50,926 bases of DNA, taken from contig JAMPHJ010000006.1 of the NCBI GenBank assembly GCA_023663465.1, positions 1-50,926 of the forward strand. The letters are read 5' to 3'. Each line of letters starts with the position of its first letter. The first letter of the stretch is position 1. The notes below the pieces were generated by a model. It saw only the letters and a program-made list of their open reading frames with translations. It made no database searches and was not told the origin of the DNA. A program made the translations under genes and the position numbers. Shown one piece after another: positions 18,022 through 27,324 of the stretch. The DNA comes from Muribaculaceae bacterium (lineage in GTDB: Bacteria > Bacillota > Clostridia > Lachnospirales > Lachnospiraceae).

Positions 18022-18168
18022 GTTGTACAGAATATAAAATCCAAAAGCAGGCACTGTGAAAACGCCGGTACTTAGTGAAAAAGACGCAAAGCGGCTTTTG
18101 AACTTAGTACCGCTGCGTTTGAACCGTAGCGAGAGCGGGCCTGCGTTGGATTTTATATTCTGTACAAC
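18022..18168. repeat. 147-bp MITE-like element with perfect 21-bp terminal inverted repeats
   Basis: The ends 18022-18042 (begins GTTGTACAGAAT) and 18148-18168 (ends ATTCTGTACAAC) are exact reverse complements. Just inside, GCAGGC (18047-18052) pairs with GCCTGC (18139-18144), and further in CGGTACT (18066-18072) pairs with AGTACCG (18106-18112). The whole element folds as one long branched hairpin and contains no ORF. This is the form of a non-autonomous miniature element or a structured RNA. No flanking target-site duplication is evident. It occupies the gap 17743-18287; the rest of that gap is AT-rich with no other feature seen. Confidence 0.75.
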
Positions 18169-18287
18169 GGACGGTTTGCAACACCCCCTCAATTTCGTAA
18201 TAACCTAATTTTGCAGCAATTTAATTTCACAATTATTTCGATAATATTTAGACAATATTTTGACAAGAAAGGAGCATGATTACCCAA

Positions 18288-19460
18288 ATGAGATTACCAG
18301 GTGACGAGGGACAAAAATCAACAGGATTCTCGCTGGTTCCTATGGTGGTCGGCGTATCCGCATTTGTATTGATTCTGTTATTAGCGGTTATGAAAAGTAA
18401 TTCCAATAAGGGAAGCGGCAGCGAATATGTGCAGAATGCGTTGCAAAAGCAGCCAGAAGAAACGGAAGCTATACAGGAAACGGAAGAAAATGCAGCAGAG
18501 CCGGAGCGGAAACTGCGTGCCGAGGACTTGGGTTTCTGGGATATGTATCCTGTCGAAGAAGAAGAGGGCAATACGCAGGGAACATTGGCTGGCGCACAGG
18601 GGCGGGCTCCGGATAAAAATGATAATGATATTTCAGAAAAGAGTGAAAAGGATAACGTAAAGACAGAGGAAACCATACAGGAAGACCCGGCGCTCGATGG
18701 AAAACATACGCTGGTGAAGGCGGCGGACGGGACGGAAGAGTGGGTTTTAATCAATCCATATCTAAAGAAAAACACTTATGATTTTAACAATTTGTCAGAA
18801 ACTTCCAATTTGCGCAAATATACGGAAAACGGCAAAAAAATTTCCCAGGTGGGCGTGGATATTTCCAAGCATAGCGGAGCGGTTAATTTTAAGAGTATGA
18901 AATCCGCGGGAATTGATTTCGTCATCATCCGTCTGGGCGCGAGAGGATATGGCACGGGACAGATTTCTCTGGATGATAACTATGTGGAGCATATGGAAGC
19001 GGCGATAGAAGCGGGATTAGGTATCGGAGTTTATTTCTATTCCCAGGCAATCAATCAGGAAGAGGCGGTTCAGGAAGCCAATTTTGTCATTCAGAATCTG
19101 GAAGCCTATAAGGCGCATATTTCTTATCCGGTTGCTTTTGATATGGAAAATGTGGCAAACGACCAGGCGCGAATCGACGGACTATCCAGAGAGGATAAGA
19201 CGACCATTGCCGTCACTTTTCTGGATGGCGTACAGGCAGCGGGTTATATTCCGATGGTCTATGGCAATAAAGAATGGCTGATTAAGAATGTAGATTTGTC
19301 TAAATTACAAAATTATGATGTATGGCTTTCCGAAGACCAGGCGATTCCCGATTATCCGTATCTGTATACAATGTGGCAGTATACGACGACGGGAACGGTA
19401 AACGGCGTGAGTGGCGATGCCAATCTGAATCTCTGTTTTGTCAATTATTCGGACAGATAA
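18288..19460 (+). CDS. GH25 family lysozyme (muramidase), membrane-anchored
   Basis: Hydrolyses peptidoglycan between MurNAc and GlcNAc. About 390 residues: one N-terminal transmembrane anchor (SLVPMVVGVSAFVLILLLAV), a charged 110-residue Glu/Asp-rich stalk, then a GH25 barrel from about 185 (VGVDISKHSGAVNFKSM) with the DxE pair in VAFDMENVAND. The barrel ends with WQYTTTGTVNGVSGDANLN, typical of the family. AAAGGAG lies 13 nt before the ATG at 18288 and only 1 nt before an in-frame ATG at 18276, so 18288 is preferred. The 3' end overlaps the convergent AP2-domain gene by 16 bp. Confidence 0.88.
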   Translation: MRLPGDEGQKSTGFSLVPMVVGVSAFVLILLLAVMKSNSNKGSGSEYVQNALQKQPEETEAIQETEENAAEPERKLRAEDLGFWDMYPVEEEEGNTQGTLAGAQGRAPDKNDNDISEKSEKDNVKTEETIQEDPALDGKHTLVKAADGTEEWVLINPYLKKNTYDFNNLSETSNLRKYTENGKKISQVGVDISKHSGAVNFKSMKSAGIDFVIIRLGARGYGTGQISLDDNYVEHMEAAIEAGLGIGVYFYSQAINQEEAVQEANFVIQNLEAYKAHISYPVAFDMENVANDQARIDGLSREDKTTIAVTFLDGVQAAGYIPMVYGNKEWLIKNVDLSKLQNYDVWLSEDQAIPDYPYLYTMWQYTTTGTVNGVSGDANLNLCFVNYSDR

Positions 19461-20239
19461 TGTTCAATTTTAGGGGAAATGGGAATAGAAGCATATAAGT
19501 CGGCGTAAACAGACGGTGAGATTCCTTCCATATAATTGGGAGTAAAAGCCTTCTTTACGCCGGCTTTTTTCAAGAAGTCAATCGCTTTGTTATAGGCGAT
19601 TGCGGCTTCTGTTTCGGTATCGTAGACGCCTACGGTGTAGTTGCCTTTGATATGGATTTTGGTTTTGTAGTATAATTTCCCATTGCGGAAAAAGGAAGAA
19701 ACTCCATTGTAAGTATTCAGGATTTCTATGTTTTCATAGCGGTAATCGTGCGTATTCCCGTTGATAAAACGATAATCTTTATTCAACACAGCGTAATTTT
19801 TAATGCCGTAGCGGTTCATGATATTGACCTGCATACCATAATCCGCGACGAAATAATGCCCGCCGCGGCAGGAAATTTTACGGGAGGAGTAATAGAATAA
19901 GTCATCTCTGTCAAATATGAAAAAGCGGGACGGAGAAAAATAATAGTAAAAAAAGGAAGGACGAATATAAATCGGCGTGGAAAAATAAAGGTCGTTATCC
20001 CGGAAATTGATTAAAGTAACCCATTTTTCAAACGCAAGAACGCAATCCGGGGGAAAATCGGAAATCCCGATTGCCGGCTCCTGTAAGATGCGGCTTGCAA
20101 GCAAATAAGCCTGATGCGCGTCTTCCATAGTAGAAAAACTGCCGAGGCTGATGTGTTTTGCGCGATAAGTTAATGAGGAACGGTAGTAGATAGCGCCGTT
20201 TTTCTTTGTAGCCGTGTAAACACCGGGTAATTTTGGCAT
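19445..20239 (-). CDS. Protein with two AP2-like domains flanking a degenerate HNH core
   Basis: A 264-residue probable DNA-binding protein. Residues ~4-50 (GVYTATKKNGAIYYRSSL, then HISLGSFSTMEDAHQAY) and ~185-240 (KTKIHIKGNYTVGVYDTE, then EAAIAYNKAIDFL) both fit the AP2 fold seen in plant ERF factors and in bacterial/phage homing endonucleases. Between them DYRFINGNTHDYRYENIEIL aligns with the HNH pattern xNHIDGNxxNNxxENLE but has lost the first histidine pair. It may be a domesticated homing-endonuclease derivative acting as a binding protein, or may be inactive. RBS GGAG is 9 nt upstream. Function unknown. Confidence 0.65.
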   Translation of the reverse strand: MPKLPGVYTATKKNGAIYYRSSLTYRAKHISLGSFSTMEDAHQAYLLASRILQEPAIGISDFPPDCVLAFEKWVTLINFRDNDLYFSTPIYIRPSFFYYYFSPSRFFIFDRDDLFYYSSRKISCRGGHYFVADYGMQVNIMNRYGIKNYAVLNKDYRFINGNTHDYRYENIEILNTYNGVSSFFRNGKLYYKTKIHIKGNYTVGVYDTETEAAIAYNKAIDFLKKAGVKKAFTPNYMEGISPSVYADLYASIPISPKIEHYLSE

Positions 20240-20387
20240 TCCAAAAACTCCAATCTTTAGAAATATTTCTTAATATTAACAACAGTATAACATATTTTTC
20301 CGGATTTCTGTATAAAATATTACAGAAGTATTACAGGACAACCGTTATTAAGGAAAGATACTTCAGATTGGAGAAAGACGAAAAACT

Positions 20388-21008
20388 ATGTATAAGAAAT
20401 ATGGATTGATGTTACTTTTGATAAACTTGACTTTTTTATCCTCGTGGATTTGCGTAAAAGAATTGAAACTGAACCGGATTGCGGCGACGCAGGCATTCCG
20501 CATGGAATTTCTGGGTGTCATGCCGGAAGAAGACAAAAAAAGTTTTCTGGAAGTGGTCGCCTGCGTATCATCCGGGCAGCGCGTTGTGGATTATGAAGTA
20601 TTGGAAAAAGAAGCAAAGTATCAGTTGTCGGACAAAGATTACGATTCCTTGCTTAGAATTGTGGAAGCGGAAGCCGGTGGAGAGGATGAGGATGGGAAAC
20701 TGCTGGTGGCAAATGTCGTGCTAAACCGGGTCAATAATGAAAGATTCCCGGATACGGTAACGGAAGTGGTCATGCAGAAAGGACAGGGTGTGGCGCAGTT
20801 TACCCCTACGGTGGACGGGCGTTTTCAGAATGTGACAATCAGCGAAGAAACTTATGAGGCAGTGGAACGCGCCGTTTACGGGGAAGATATCTCGCAGGGG
20901 GCTTTATTTTTCTGTGCCAGACATGGAGCGGATTCTGGAAAACTAGCGTGGTTTGACCAAAAGCTGACCAAGCTTTTTACCTACGGAAACCATGAGTTTT
21001 TCCTATAA
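20388..21008 (+). CDS. SleB/CwlJ-type cell wall hydrolase
   Basis: A 206-residue secreted or anchored hydrolase: N-terminal hydrophobic signal/anchor (GLMLLLINLTFLSSWICV), a short spacer, then the Hydrolase_2 domain from about 80 with LLRIVEAEAGGEDEDGKLLVANVVLNRV (catalytic Glu in the EAEAGG motif), GQGVAQFTPTVDGRF and ALFFCARHGA. SleB-type enzymes are spore-cortex lytic transglycosylases; related proteins also act in vegetative cells. It lacks the SleB peptidoglycan-binding N-terminal domain, so a germination role is not proven. The gene is divergent from the AP2 gene and has a 146-bp gap to thrC holding the thrC promoter. Confidence 0.8.
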   Translation: MYKKYGLMLLLINLTFLSSWICVKELKLNRIAATQAFRMEFLGVMPEEDKKSFLEVVACVSSGQRVVDYEVLEKEAKYQLSDKDYDSLLRIVEAEAGGEDEDGKLLVANVVLNRVNNERFPDTVTEVVMQKGQGVAQFTPTVDGRFQNVTISEETYEAVERAVYGEDISQGALFFCARHGADSGKLAWFDQKLTKLFTYGNHEFFL

Positions 21009-21039
21009 GCTGCGTTCGCGTAAAATTGTAGTTGCAAAG

Positions 21040-21068
21040 TTGCAAGCGCTGACGCTTTATGCTATAAT
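21040..21068 (+). promoter_or_regulatory. Promoter of thrC
   Basis: TTGCAA (21040-21045) and TATAAT (21063-21068) are separated by 17 bp. This gives a leader of about 90 nt before the thrC start; no T-box motif is visible in it. Confidence 0.8.
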
Positions 21069-21166
21069 TCTCACAAATAAAATGAGACGTATGCGACAGG
21101 CGGCAGTAAGCGCTTTGGAATGGAGGGCGCAAATTCGCACGTTGAGAAAGGAGCATGGTGATAAAG

Positions 21167-22657
21167 ATGGGAGTATTTTATAGAAGCACAAGAGATAATA
21201 CGCGAAATGTACAGGCATCGCAGGCAATTTTGAAAGGATTGTCCGAAGACGGAGGTTTATTTGTGCCGGATCATATACCCAAGCTGGACAAGCCGTTTGG
21301 GGAATTGTCCGCCATGAAGTATCAGGAAATTGCTTATGAGGTCATGAAATTATTTTTGTCCGATTTTACAGAAGAAGAGTTAAAAGATTGCATTAACAAA
21401 GCGTATGATTCCAAGTTTGATACAGAAGTAATCGCGCCCTTGACAGAGGCTGACCATACATATTATCTGGAGCTTTTTCATGGACCGACGATTGCTTTTA
21501 AAGATATGGCATTGTCTATTCTGCCGCACCTTATGATTACGTCTGCAAGGAAAAACAATGTCCATGAGAAAATTGTGATTCTGACTGCCACATCAGGGGA
21601 TACGGGCAAGGCGGCGCTTGCAGGTTTTGCAGATGTAGAAGGCACGAAAATTATCGTGTTTTATCCTAAAAACGGCGTCAGCCCGATTCAGGAAAAGCAG
21701 ATGTTGACACAGAAGGGAAGCAATACCTATGTCATCGGTATTCATGGAAATTTTGACGATGCGCAGACCGGTGTGAAACAGATTTTTTCCGATAAAGAAC
21801 TGGAAGGGGAAATGCAGGAACACGGTTTTCGTTTTTCTTCCGCCAACTCCATTAATATTGGACGGCTTGTGCCGCAGATTGTCTATTATGTGTATGCTTA
21901 TGCGAAGCTGCTTGGCGAAGGGAAGATAGCGGAAGGTGAAAAAATTAATTTTGTAGTCCCGACAGGCAATTTTGGAAATATCCTTGCCGCTTTCTATGCG
22001 AAAAATATGGGTGTGCCGATTGCCAGACTGCTTTGCGCTTCCAATGAGAATAAAGTATTGTACGACTTTTTTAAGACGGGCGTTTATGACCGCAACCGGG
22101 AGTTTGTCTTAACCAGCTCTCCTTCTATGGACATTCTGATATCCAGTAATCTGGAACGTCTCATTTACCGTATTGCAGGGGACGATGCTAAGAAGAATGG
22201 GGAATTGATGGCGGCGTTATCGAAAGAGGGAAGTTATCGGATTTCCGAGGATATGAAAGCGCAGTTAAGTGATTTTTACGGCAATTATGCAAACGAGCAG
22301 GATACGGCGGATAGGATTCGTAAGTTATATGAGGATACCGGATATATTCTGGATACCCATACAGCGGTTGCCAGCGCAGTTTATCAGAAATACCAGGCAG
22401 AAACGAAGGATGAGACGAAGAGTGTCATCGTATCTACCGCAAGTCCCTTTAAGTTTACGAGAAGCGTCATGAACGCCATCGATAAAAAGTACGACACCAT
22501 GTCGGATTTCGAGCTGGTGGATGAATTGGCAAAACTTGGGAATCTTAAAATACCCGGCGCAATTGGGGAAATCAGGACAGCTCCCATTTTGCATGATACG
22601 GTTTGCGATAAGGCGGAAATGAAGGATATCGTAAGAGGGATTCTGAAATTATCGTAG
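21167..22657 (+). CDS. thrC: Threonine synthase
   Basis: PLP enzyme converting O-phosphohomoserine to threonine. 496 residues: the N-terminal YRSTRDN segment followed by SQAILKGLSEDGGLFVP, the PLP lysine K112 in FHGPTIAFKDMAL, TSGDTGKAAL, and VPTGNFGNILAAFYAKNMG. This is the longer, fungal/E. coli-like class of threonine synthase. The start at 21167 gives the usual M-x-x-YRST N-terminus; AAAGGAG lies 13 nt upstream, and an ATG at 21155 (1 nt from it) is in frame. It stands alone under its own promoter rather than with hom/thrB. Confidence 0.93.
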   Translation: MGVFYRSTRDNTRNVQASQAILKGLSEDGGLFVPDHIPKLDKPFGELSAMKYQEIAYEVMKLFLSDFTEEELKDCINKAYDSKFDTEVIAPLTEADHTYYLELFHGPTIAFKDMALSILPHLMITSARKNNVHEKIVILTATSGDTGKAALAGFADVEGTKIIVFYPKNGVSPIQEKQMLTQKGSNTYVIGIHGNFDDAQTGVKQIFSDKELEGEMQEHGFRFSSANSINIGRLVPQIVYYVYAYAKLLGEGKIAEGEKINFVVPTGNFGNILAAFYAKNMGVPIARLLCASNENKVLYDFFKTGVYDRNREFVLTSSPSMDILISSNLERLIYRIAGDDAKKNGELMAALSKEGSYRISEDMKAQLSDFYGNYANEQDTADRIRKLYEDTGYILDTHTAVASAVYQKYQAETKDETKSVIVSTASPFKFTRSVMNAIDKKYDTMSDFELVDELAKLGNLKIPGAIGEIRTAPILHDTVCDKAEMKDIVRGILKLS

Positions 22658-22707
22658 GCTGTGCACAAAAGAAGCCTGTAGGGTAGGAAAGGGATAAGGA
22701 TTGTTCA

Positions 22708-23088
22708 ATGTATGGATTTCATTATTTTCCAATTGTGGTGGATGTACTGATGATACTTGGCGGCGCTCTTATGTCTTGTTTTTTCCTATGGCTGAAAAAA
22801 CAGGAATGGCTGCCAGGGAATGCCATGCGAAATCAGACGGCAGGAGAAAACATCCTCTATGATGTAAAAAATCTGCTTTCCCAGCTATATCGCCGTATGA
22901 TAGGGCTTGGCATATTCGTTGGTCTGCTGGGTCTCATAAACCTTCTAAGCGATTGCCTGAAAGGACCCGGTATCATAAAAACGATAACCTGCTGTTTCCT
23001 ATTCATTGCTTTTATCGTCTATGGGATTCTGGAAGGACGGACATTCCAGAAGATTCGTCATACGTTTCAGAGACAGGATACCAATTAA
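22708..23088 (+). CDS. Small predicted membrane protein, function unknown
   Basis: A 126-residue protein not recognised as a named family. It has one hydrophobic helix at about 7-28 (IVVDVLMILGGALMSCFFLW), a polar stretch to about 65, and two further helices at about 66-82 (GLGIFVGLLGLINLL) and 91-107 (ITCCFLFIAFIVYGIL), ending in a basic tail. AAGGA is 8 nt before the ATG. It lies 50 bp after thrC in the same direction and upstream of a bidirectional terminator, so it may be cotranscribed with thrC. A conserved role cannot be inferred. Confidence 0.7.
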   Translation: MYGFHYFPIVVDVLMILGGALMSCFFLWLKKQEWLPGNAMRNQTAGENILYDVKNLLSQLYRRMIGLGIFVGLLGLINLLSDCLKGPGIIKTITCCFLFIAFIVYGILEGRTFQKIRHTFQRQDTN

Positions 23089-23133
23089 TAGGATACAGAA
23101 GGCTTTACTCATTTTTAACTTATGCATAAAGAA

Positions 23134-23165
23134 AACGGCTTCGGACTATCTGTCCTAAAGCCGTT
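23134..23165. terminator. Bidirectional terminator between the small membrane protein gene and gltA
   Basis: AACGGCTT pairs with AAGCCGTT, an inner GGAC pairs with GTCC, and the tip is small. T-rich sequence flanks it on the minus-strand side (TTTTCTTT) and the plus side (CATTTTA). Confidence 0.8.
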
Positions 23166-23204
23166 CATTTTATACTAATAGGAAATTTCTTCGCAAGTTT
23201 CTTG

Positions 23205-24569
23205 TCAGCGAAGCTTCATAGGCACATATTCCCTGTCCTGGCAGATAGGTTTATAGGCAGGACGGATAATTTTTCCATTATTGGCAAGCTCTTCCATCCG
23301 GTGTGCGCTCCATCCGGCGATTCTCGCGATGGCAAAAATCGGCGTGTAAAGCTCCATGGGAAGATTGAGCATATGATATACGAAACCAGAATAAAAGTCT
23401 ACATTGATACTGACGCCCTTATAAATCTGCCGCTCTTTGGAAATAATTTCCGGCGCCAGACGCTCCACAAGAGAGTAGAGTTCAAATTCGTCCTGTAACC
23501 CTTTTTCCTGAGATAATTTTTCTACAAAGGATTTGAAGATAATCGCTCTTGGGTCAGATTTGGAATAAACGGCATGACCGACGCCATAAATGAGACCGGC
23601 ATGGTCGAAAGCGTCTTTATGCAGTAATTTTTTCAAGTAGTTTCCGACTTGTTCCTCGTCTTTCCAGTCAGAGATTTCCTTCTTCATCTCATCAAACATT
23701 TTTACGACTTTAATATTGGCGCCGCCGTGTCTAGGACCTTTTAAGGAGCCGATTGCTGCGGCGATGACAGAATAAGTGTCCGTCAGGGAAGAAGTCACGA
23801 CATGAGTGGTAAAAGTCGAGTTGTTACCGCCGCCGTGTTCCATATGCAATATCAAGGCAATATCCAGAATCTTCGCTTCTAACGGCGTATAATTACTGTC
23901 GGGGCGAAGAATATGTAAGATATTTTCTGCCGTGGATAATTCTGGCATGGGTTGATGGATGAATAAACTTTTCCCGTCGTGATAATGACTGTATGCCTGA
24001 TACCCATAGATAGTCAGTAACGGAAAGAGACTGATAAGCTGTAAGCACTGGCGGAGTACATTAGGAAGAGACGTATCGTCCGCCCGGTCGTCATAGGAGT
24101 ACAGGGTCAATACACTTCTGGCCAGCGTGTTCATCATGTCGTTGCTGGGCGCTTTCATGATAATATCGCGCACAAAACTGGTAGGCAGGGAACGGTATCC
24201 CGCGAGAAGTTGTTTGAACATCTGTAATTCTTTTTCATCGGGAAGCTGGTCAAAAAGCAGTAGATAGGCGATTTCCTCATATCCGAAATGATTATCTTCC
24301 GATAAGCCGTTAACAAGGTCCTTGACGTTATATCCTCTGTAAAAAAGTTCCCCAGGAAGGGGAATCTGAACACCATCCACAATTTTGCTGGCGCGCACGT
24401 CGGAAATATTGGTGAGTCCCGCCAGTACGCCCTTACCGTTTAAGTCGCGCAGCCCACGTTTGACATCGTATTTGGTAAATAGTTCTGTATCTATGATGCC
24501 GGCCTCTTTACTCATGTTCGCAAGACGAAATATTTCCGGTGTAATCTCTGAATAGCTGTTGTGATCCAT
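23205..24569 (-). CDS. gltA: Citrate synthase
   Basis: Condenses oxaloacetate with acetyl-CoA. The 454 residues contain ISDVRASKIVDG plus PGELFYRGYNVKDL, HMEHGGGNNSTFTTHVV, the catalytic histidine in GSLKGPRHGGANIKVV, GVGHAVYSKSDPRA (second histidine) and VDFYSGFVYHML (acidic catalytic residue equivalent). The length with an N-terminal extension fits the clostridial type II-like forms. AAGGAGG sits just upstream of the ATG. It is probably the glutamate-directed half of an incomplete TCA pathway; no aconitase or isocitrate dehydrogenase gene is adjacent. It is divergent from deoC, with about 200 bp between them holding both promoters. Confidence 0.93.
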   Translation of the reverse strand: MDHNSYSEITPEIFRLANMSKEAGIIDTELFTKYDVKRGLRDLNGKGVLAGLTNISDVRASKIVDGVQIPLPGELFYRGYNVKDLVNGLSEDNHFGYEEIAYLLLFDQLPDEKELQMFKQLLAGYRSLPTSFVRDIIMKAPSNDMMNTLARSVLTLYSYDDRADDTSLPNVLRQCLQLISLFPLLTIYGYQAYSHYHDGKSLFIHQPMPELSTAENILHILRPDSNYTPLEAKILDIALILHMEHGGGNNSTFTTHVVTSSLTDTYSVIAAAIGSLKGPRHGGANIKVVKMFDEMKKEISDWKDEEQVGNYLKKLLHKDAFDHAGLIYGVGHAVYSKSDPRAIIFKSFVEKLSQEKGLQDEFELYSLVERLAPEIISKERQIYKGVSINVDFYSGFVYHMLNLPMELYTPIFAIARIAGWSAHRMEELANNGKIIRPAYKPICQDREYVPMKLR

Positions 24570-24780
24570 GAAATAGACCTCCTTTCATGTAGTGTGATAC
24601 ATATACTACCATTTTCAGTATATTATAACATGAAACATTGGTAAAAAGGAATTAAGAAAAAAAATTTAAGAAACTTTTAACATATTGGGGCTTTTTCTTG
24701 CGAAGGCACAAAAAAGGTATTAAAATAGGAATCATATGAAGTAATTTATCAATAGAGAAAGACGAGGCATGGTTATTACT

Positions 24781-25431
24781 ATGAAAAAACAGGAAATATT
24801 AAGTCATGTAGACCATACGCAGTTAAAGGCGTATGCGACTTGGGAGGATATCGTGGCGTTATGCGACGAGGCGATTTTGTATCAGACAGCCTCAGTCTGC
24901 GTTCCGCCTGCTTATGTGAAAAAGATACATGATACTTACGATGACGAGATTCGGATTTGCACGGTTATCGGATTCCCGTTAGGATACAATACAACACAAG
25001 TGAAAGTCATGGAAACGAAACAGGCAATCCAAGACGGGGCGGCGGAAATTGATATGGTCGTCAATATCGGCGCGGTTAAGAGCGGACTCTATGAGGATGT
25101 GGAAAAAGAAATCCGCGCTGTAAAGGAAGCCTGCGGCGGACATATTCTGAAAGTCATTATTGAAACCTGTTATTTAAATGAGGAAGAGAAAATTGCGATG
25201 TGCCATGCGGTAACGAATGCGGGGGCGGATTATATCAAGACGTCCACAGGTTTTGGGACGGGCGGAGCAGCGATGGAAGATATCAGATTATTTAAAGAGC
25301 ATCTTGGAGCGGATGTAAAAATTAAAGCAGCGGGCGGCATTTCCACGCAGGAAGAAATGGAAGCGTTTCTGGCGGCGGGCTGCGATAGAATCGGCACATC
25401 CCGCGCAGTTGGACTGTTGAAAGAAGCATGA
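24781..25431 (+). CDS. deoC: Deoxyribose-phosphate aldolase
   Basis: Cleaves 2-deoxyribose 5-phosphate to glyceraldehyde 3-phosphate and acetaldehyde in deoxynucleoside catabolism. 216 residues with HTQLKAYAT, VIGFPLGYN, IDMVVNIGAVKSG (D91), the Schiff-base lysine K153 in DYIKTSTGFG and KIKAAGGI (K182). The ATG at 24781 gives the family N-terminus; an ATG 12 nt upstream lies directly after GAGGC and is in frame. No deoA/deoD/deoR genes are adjacent. Confidence 0.94.
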   Translation: MKKQEILSHVDHTQLKAYATWEDIVALCDEAILYQTASVCVPPAYVKKIHDTYDDEIRICTVIGFPLGYNTTQVKVMETKQAIQDGAAEIDMVVNIGAVKSGLYEDVEKEIRAVKEACGGHILKVIIETCYLNEEEKIAMCHAVTNAGADYIKTSTGFGTGGAAMEDIRLFKEHLGADVKIKAAGGISTQEEMEAFLAAGCDRIGTSRAVGLLKEA

Positions 25432-25485
25432 AAAGCTTAGGAAAGGCTCTGGGCAGTACAAAACAACGCAGAAATGAGGTCAGTT

Positions 25486-27285
25486 ATGGAAATCAAAGAC
25501 AGAATCAGACAATTGCAGGACAGATTAAAAGAAGAGGGAATCGACTATTATCTGATACCGACGTCGGATTATCATCATTCCGAATATGTCAGTGATTATT
25601 TTAAAATAAGGGAGTATTTTTCCGGGTTCACAGGTTCCAATGGGACACTCGTGATAAGTCAGACAGAGGTGGGACTCTGGACGGATGGGCGTTATTTTGT
25701 CCAGGCGCAGAAGGAGTTAGAAGGAAGCGGTATCGTGCTCTTTCGGATGCAGGAGGAAGGCGTTCCTACGATAAAAGAATATCTGGGACAGCATATGCAG
25801 AACGGGGAAGTCCTCGGCTTTGATGGAGGCGTGGTGACAGCGGCTTACGGAATGGAATTACAAGAAGCGCTGCAGTCCCAAAACATTACCATCCGCCATG
25901 AAGAGGATATTGCCGGAAGCCTCTGGGCGGACAGACCGGCTATGCCGGGGAAACCGGTTATTCTTGTAGCGGAAGCGTTATGCGGGGAAAATGTTTCCGG
26001 GAAACTGGCGAAAGTAAGGGAAGTGATGAGAGAAAAGCAGTGCAGTGCGCACCTGCTTGCGAAATTGGACGATTTGATGTGGCTTCTGAATATCCGGGGA
26101 GCAGATGTGGCGTGCAATCCGGTGGCATTGTCCTATGGCTATCTGACCGGGACCGAATGTTATTTGTTCTTGCAAAAGAAGGCGATGAGTGAAGAACTGT
26201 CAGAGTATGCGGCAAAATGGGGGATTACGCTCAAAGATTATACAGAGATTGGTGCATTTCTGGAAAGTAACGCATCTGGCAGGATTTTATTAGATGACAC
26301 CAATGTCAGTTATTCGCTGTATAGCATTTTGCAGAAGAGGGCGGAAGTCGTAAGCGCACCCAATCCAAGCGAGAAGCTGAAAGCTGTCAAAAATCCGGTA
26401 GAACTGGCGAATATGGAAAAAGTTTATTTGCAGGACAGTGTTGCTTTAACGAAATTTATTTACTGGCTGAAAAAAAATATCGGCAATATACCGATTACAG
26501 AATATTCCGCCGCGATGTATATGGATGATTTAAGAAGACAAATAGACGGTTTTCTGGATTTGTCCTTTCCAACGATTGCCGCATACGGTGAGAATGCAGC
26601 AATGATGCACTATGAGGCGACAGAGTCTGCGCATAAGGAATTAAAGCCGGAGGGGATGTTTTTAATCGATTCCGGCGGGCAGTATTTAGGCGGCACCACG
26701 GACGTCACCAGAACCATTGTACTTGGCAAAATCAGCGAGGAAATGAAACTGCATTTTACGGCAGTGGCAACCGGTATGCTGCAGCTTGGCAGCGCCAGGT
26801 TTTTATATGGGTGCACTGGCAGGAATCTGGATATTCTGGCGAGGGAGCCGTTGTGGAATCTGGACATCGATTATAAATGCGGTACGGGACACGGGGTCGG
26901 TTATATGCTGAATGTGCACGAAGGACCCCAGAATATCCGGTGGCGCTACAGCGAGGAGATGCAGGAAGCCGTCATAGAGGCGGGGATGGTGACGTCAAAC
27001 GAACCTGGCGTCTATAAAGAGGGCAGTTACGGCATCCGCACGGAAAATATCATGGTTGCCAAAAATGGTGAAAAAAACGGCGATGGTCAGTTTATGTATT
27101 TTGATATGCTGACTTATGTGCCTATTGATTTAGAAGGAATCGACACCGCTTTTATGAGGGAGTGTGATATCGAAAGACTGAACCGGTATCATGAAGCGGT
27201 CTATGAGAAAATAAGCCCGTATCTGGACGAAGAGGAAAGAAAATGGTTAAGAGGGGCGACGCAGCCTTTATCCGGCTGTTCATAA
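25486..27285 (+). CDS. pepP: Xaa-Pro aminopeptidase, M24B family
   Basis: Metallopeptidase that removes N-terminal residues before proline. The ~599-residue, three-domain form (two creatinase N-domains plus catalytic domain) matches cytosolic aminopeptidase P1. Metal ligands: aspartates in LIDSGGQYLGGTTDVTR, histidine in GTGHGVGYMLNVHEGP, glutamates in TSNEPGVY and GIRTENI. GAGGT lies 5 nt before the ATG at 25486; the in-frame ATG at 25474 overlaps that site. It follows deoC by 54 bp, perhaps cotranscribed, although no functional link is evident. Confidence 0.93.
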   Translation: MEIKDRIRQLQDRLKEEGIDYYLIPTSDYHHSEYVSDYFKIREYFSGFTGSNGTLVISQTEVGLWTDGRYFVQAQKELEGSGIVLFRMQEEGVPTIKEYLGQHMQNGEVLGFDGGVVTAAYGMELQEALQSQNITIRHEEDIAGSLWADRPAMPGKPVILVAEALCGENVSGKLAKVREVMREKQCSAHLLAKLDDLMWLLNIRGADVACNPVALSYGYLTGTECYLFLQKKAMSEELSEYAAKWGITLKDYTEIGAFLESNASGRILLDDTNVSYSLYSILQKRAEVVSAPNPSEKLKAVKNPVELANMEKVYLQDSVALTKFIYWLKKNIGNIPITEYSAAMYMDDLRRQIDGFLDLSFPTIAAYGENAAMMHYEATESAHKELKPEGMFLIDSGGQYLGGTTDVTRTIVLGKISEEMKLHFTAVATGMLQLGSARFLYGCTGRNLDILAREPLWNLDIDYKCGTGHGVGYMLNVHEGPQNIRWRYSEEMQEAVIEAGMVTSNEPGVYKEGSYGIRTENIMVAKNGEKNGDGQFMYFDMLTYVPIDLEGIDTAFMRECDIERLNRYHEAVYEKISPYLDEEERKWLRGATQPLSGCS

Positions 27286-27324
27286 TGGATAAAGTATGAT
27301 AGAATGTATGGGATGGGGTGAACC

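Noticed and set aside
21061-21166. Possible T-box or amino-acid riboswitch before thrC
   Set aside because: The leader is only about 90 nt, with no T-box sequence, specifier loop or terminator hairpin.
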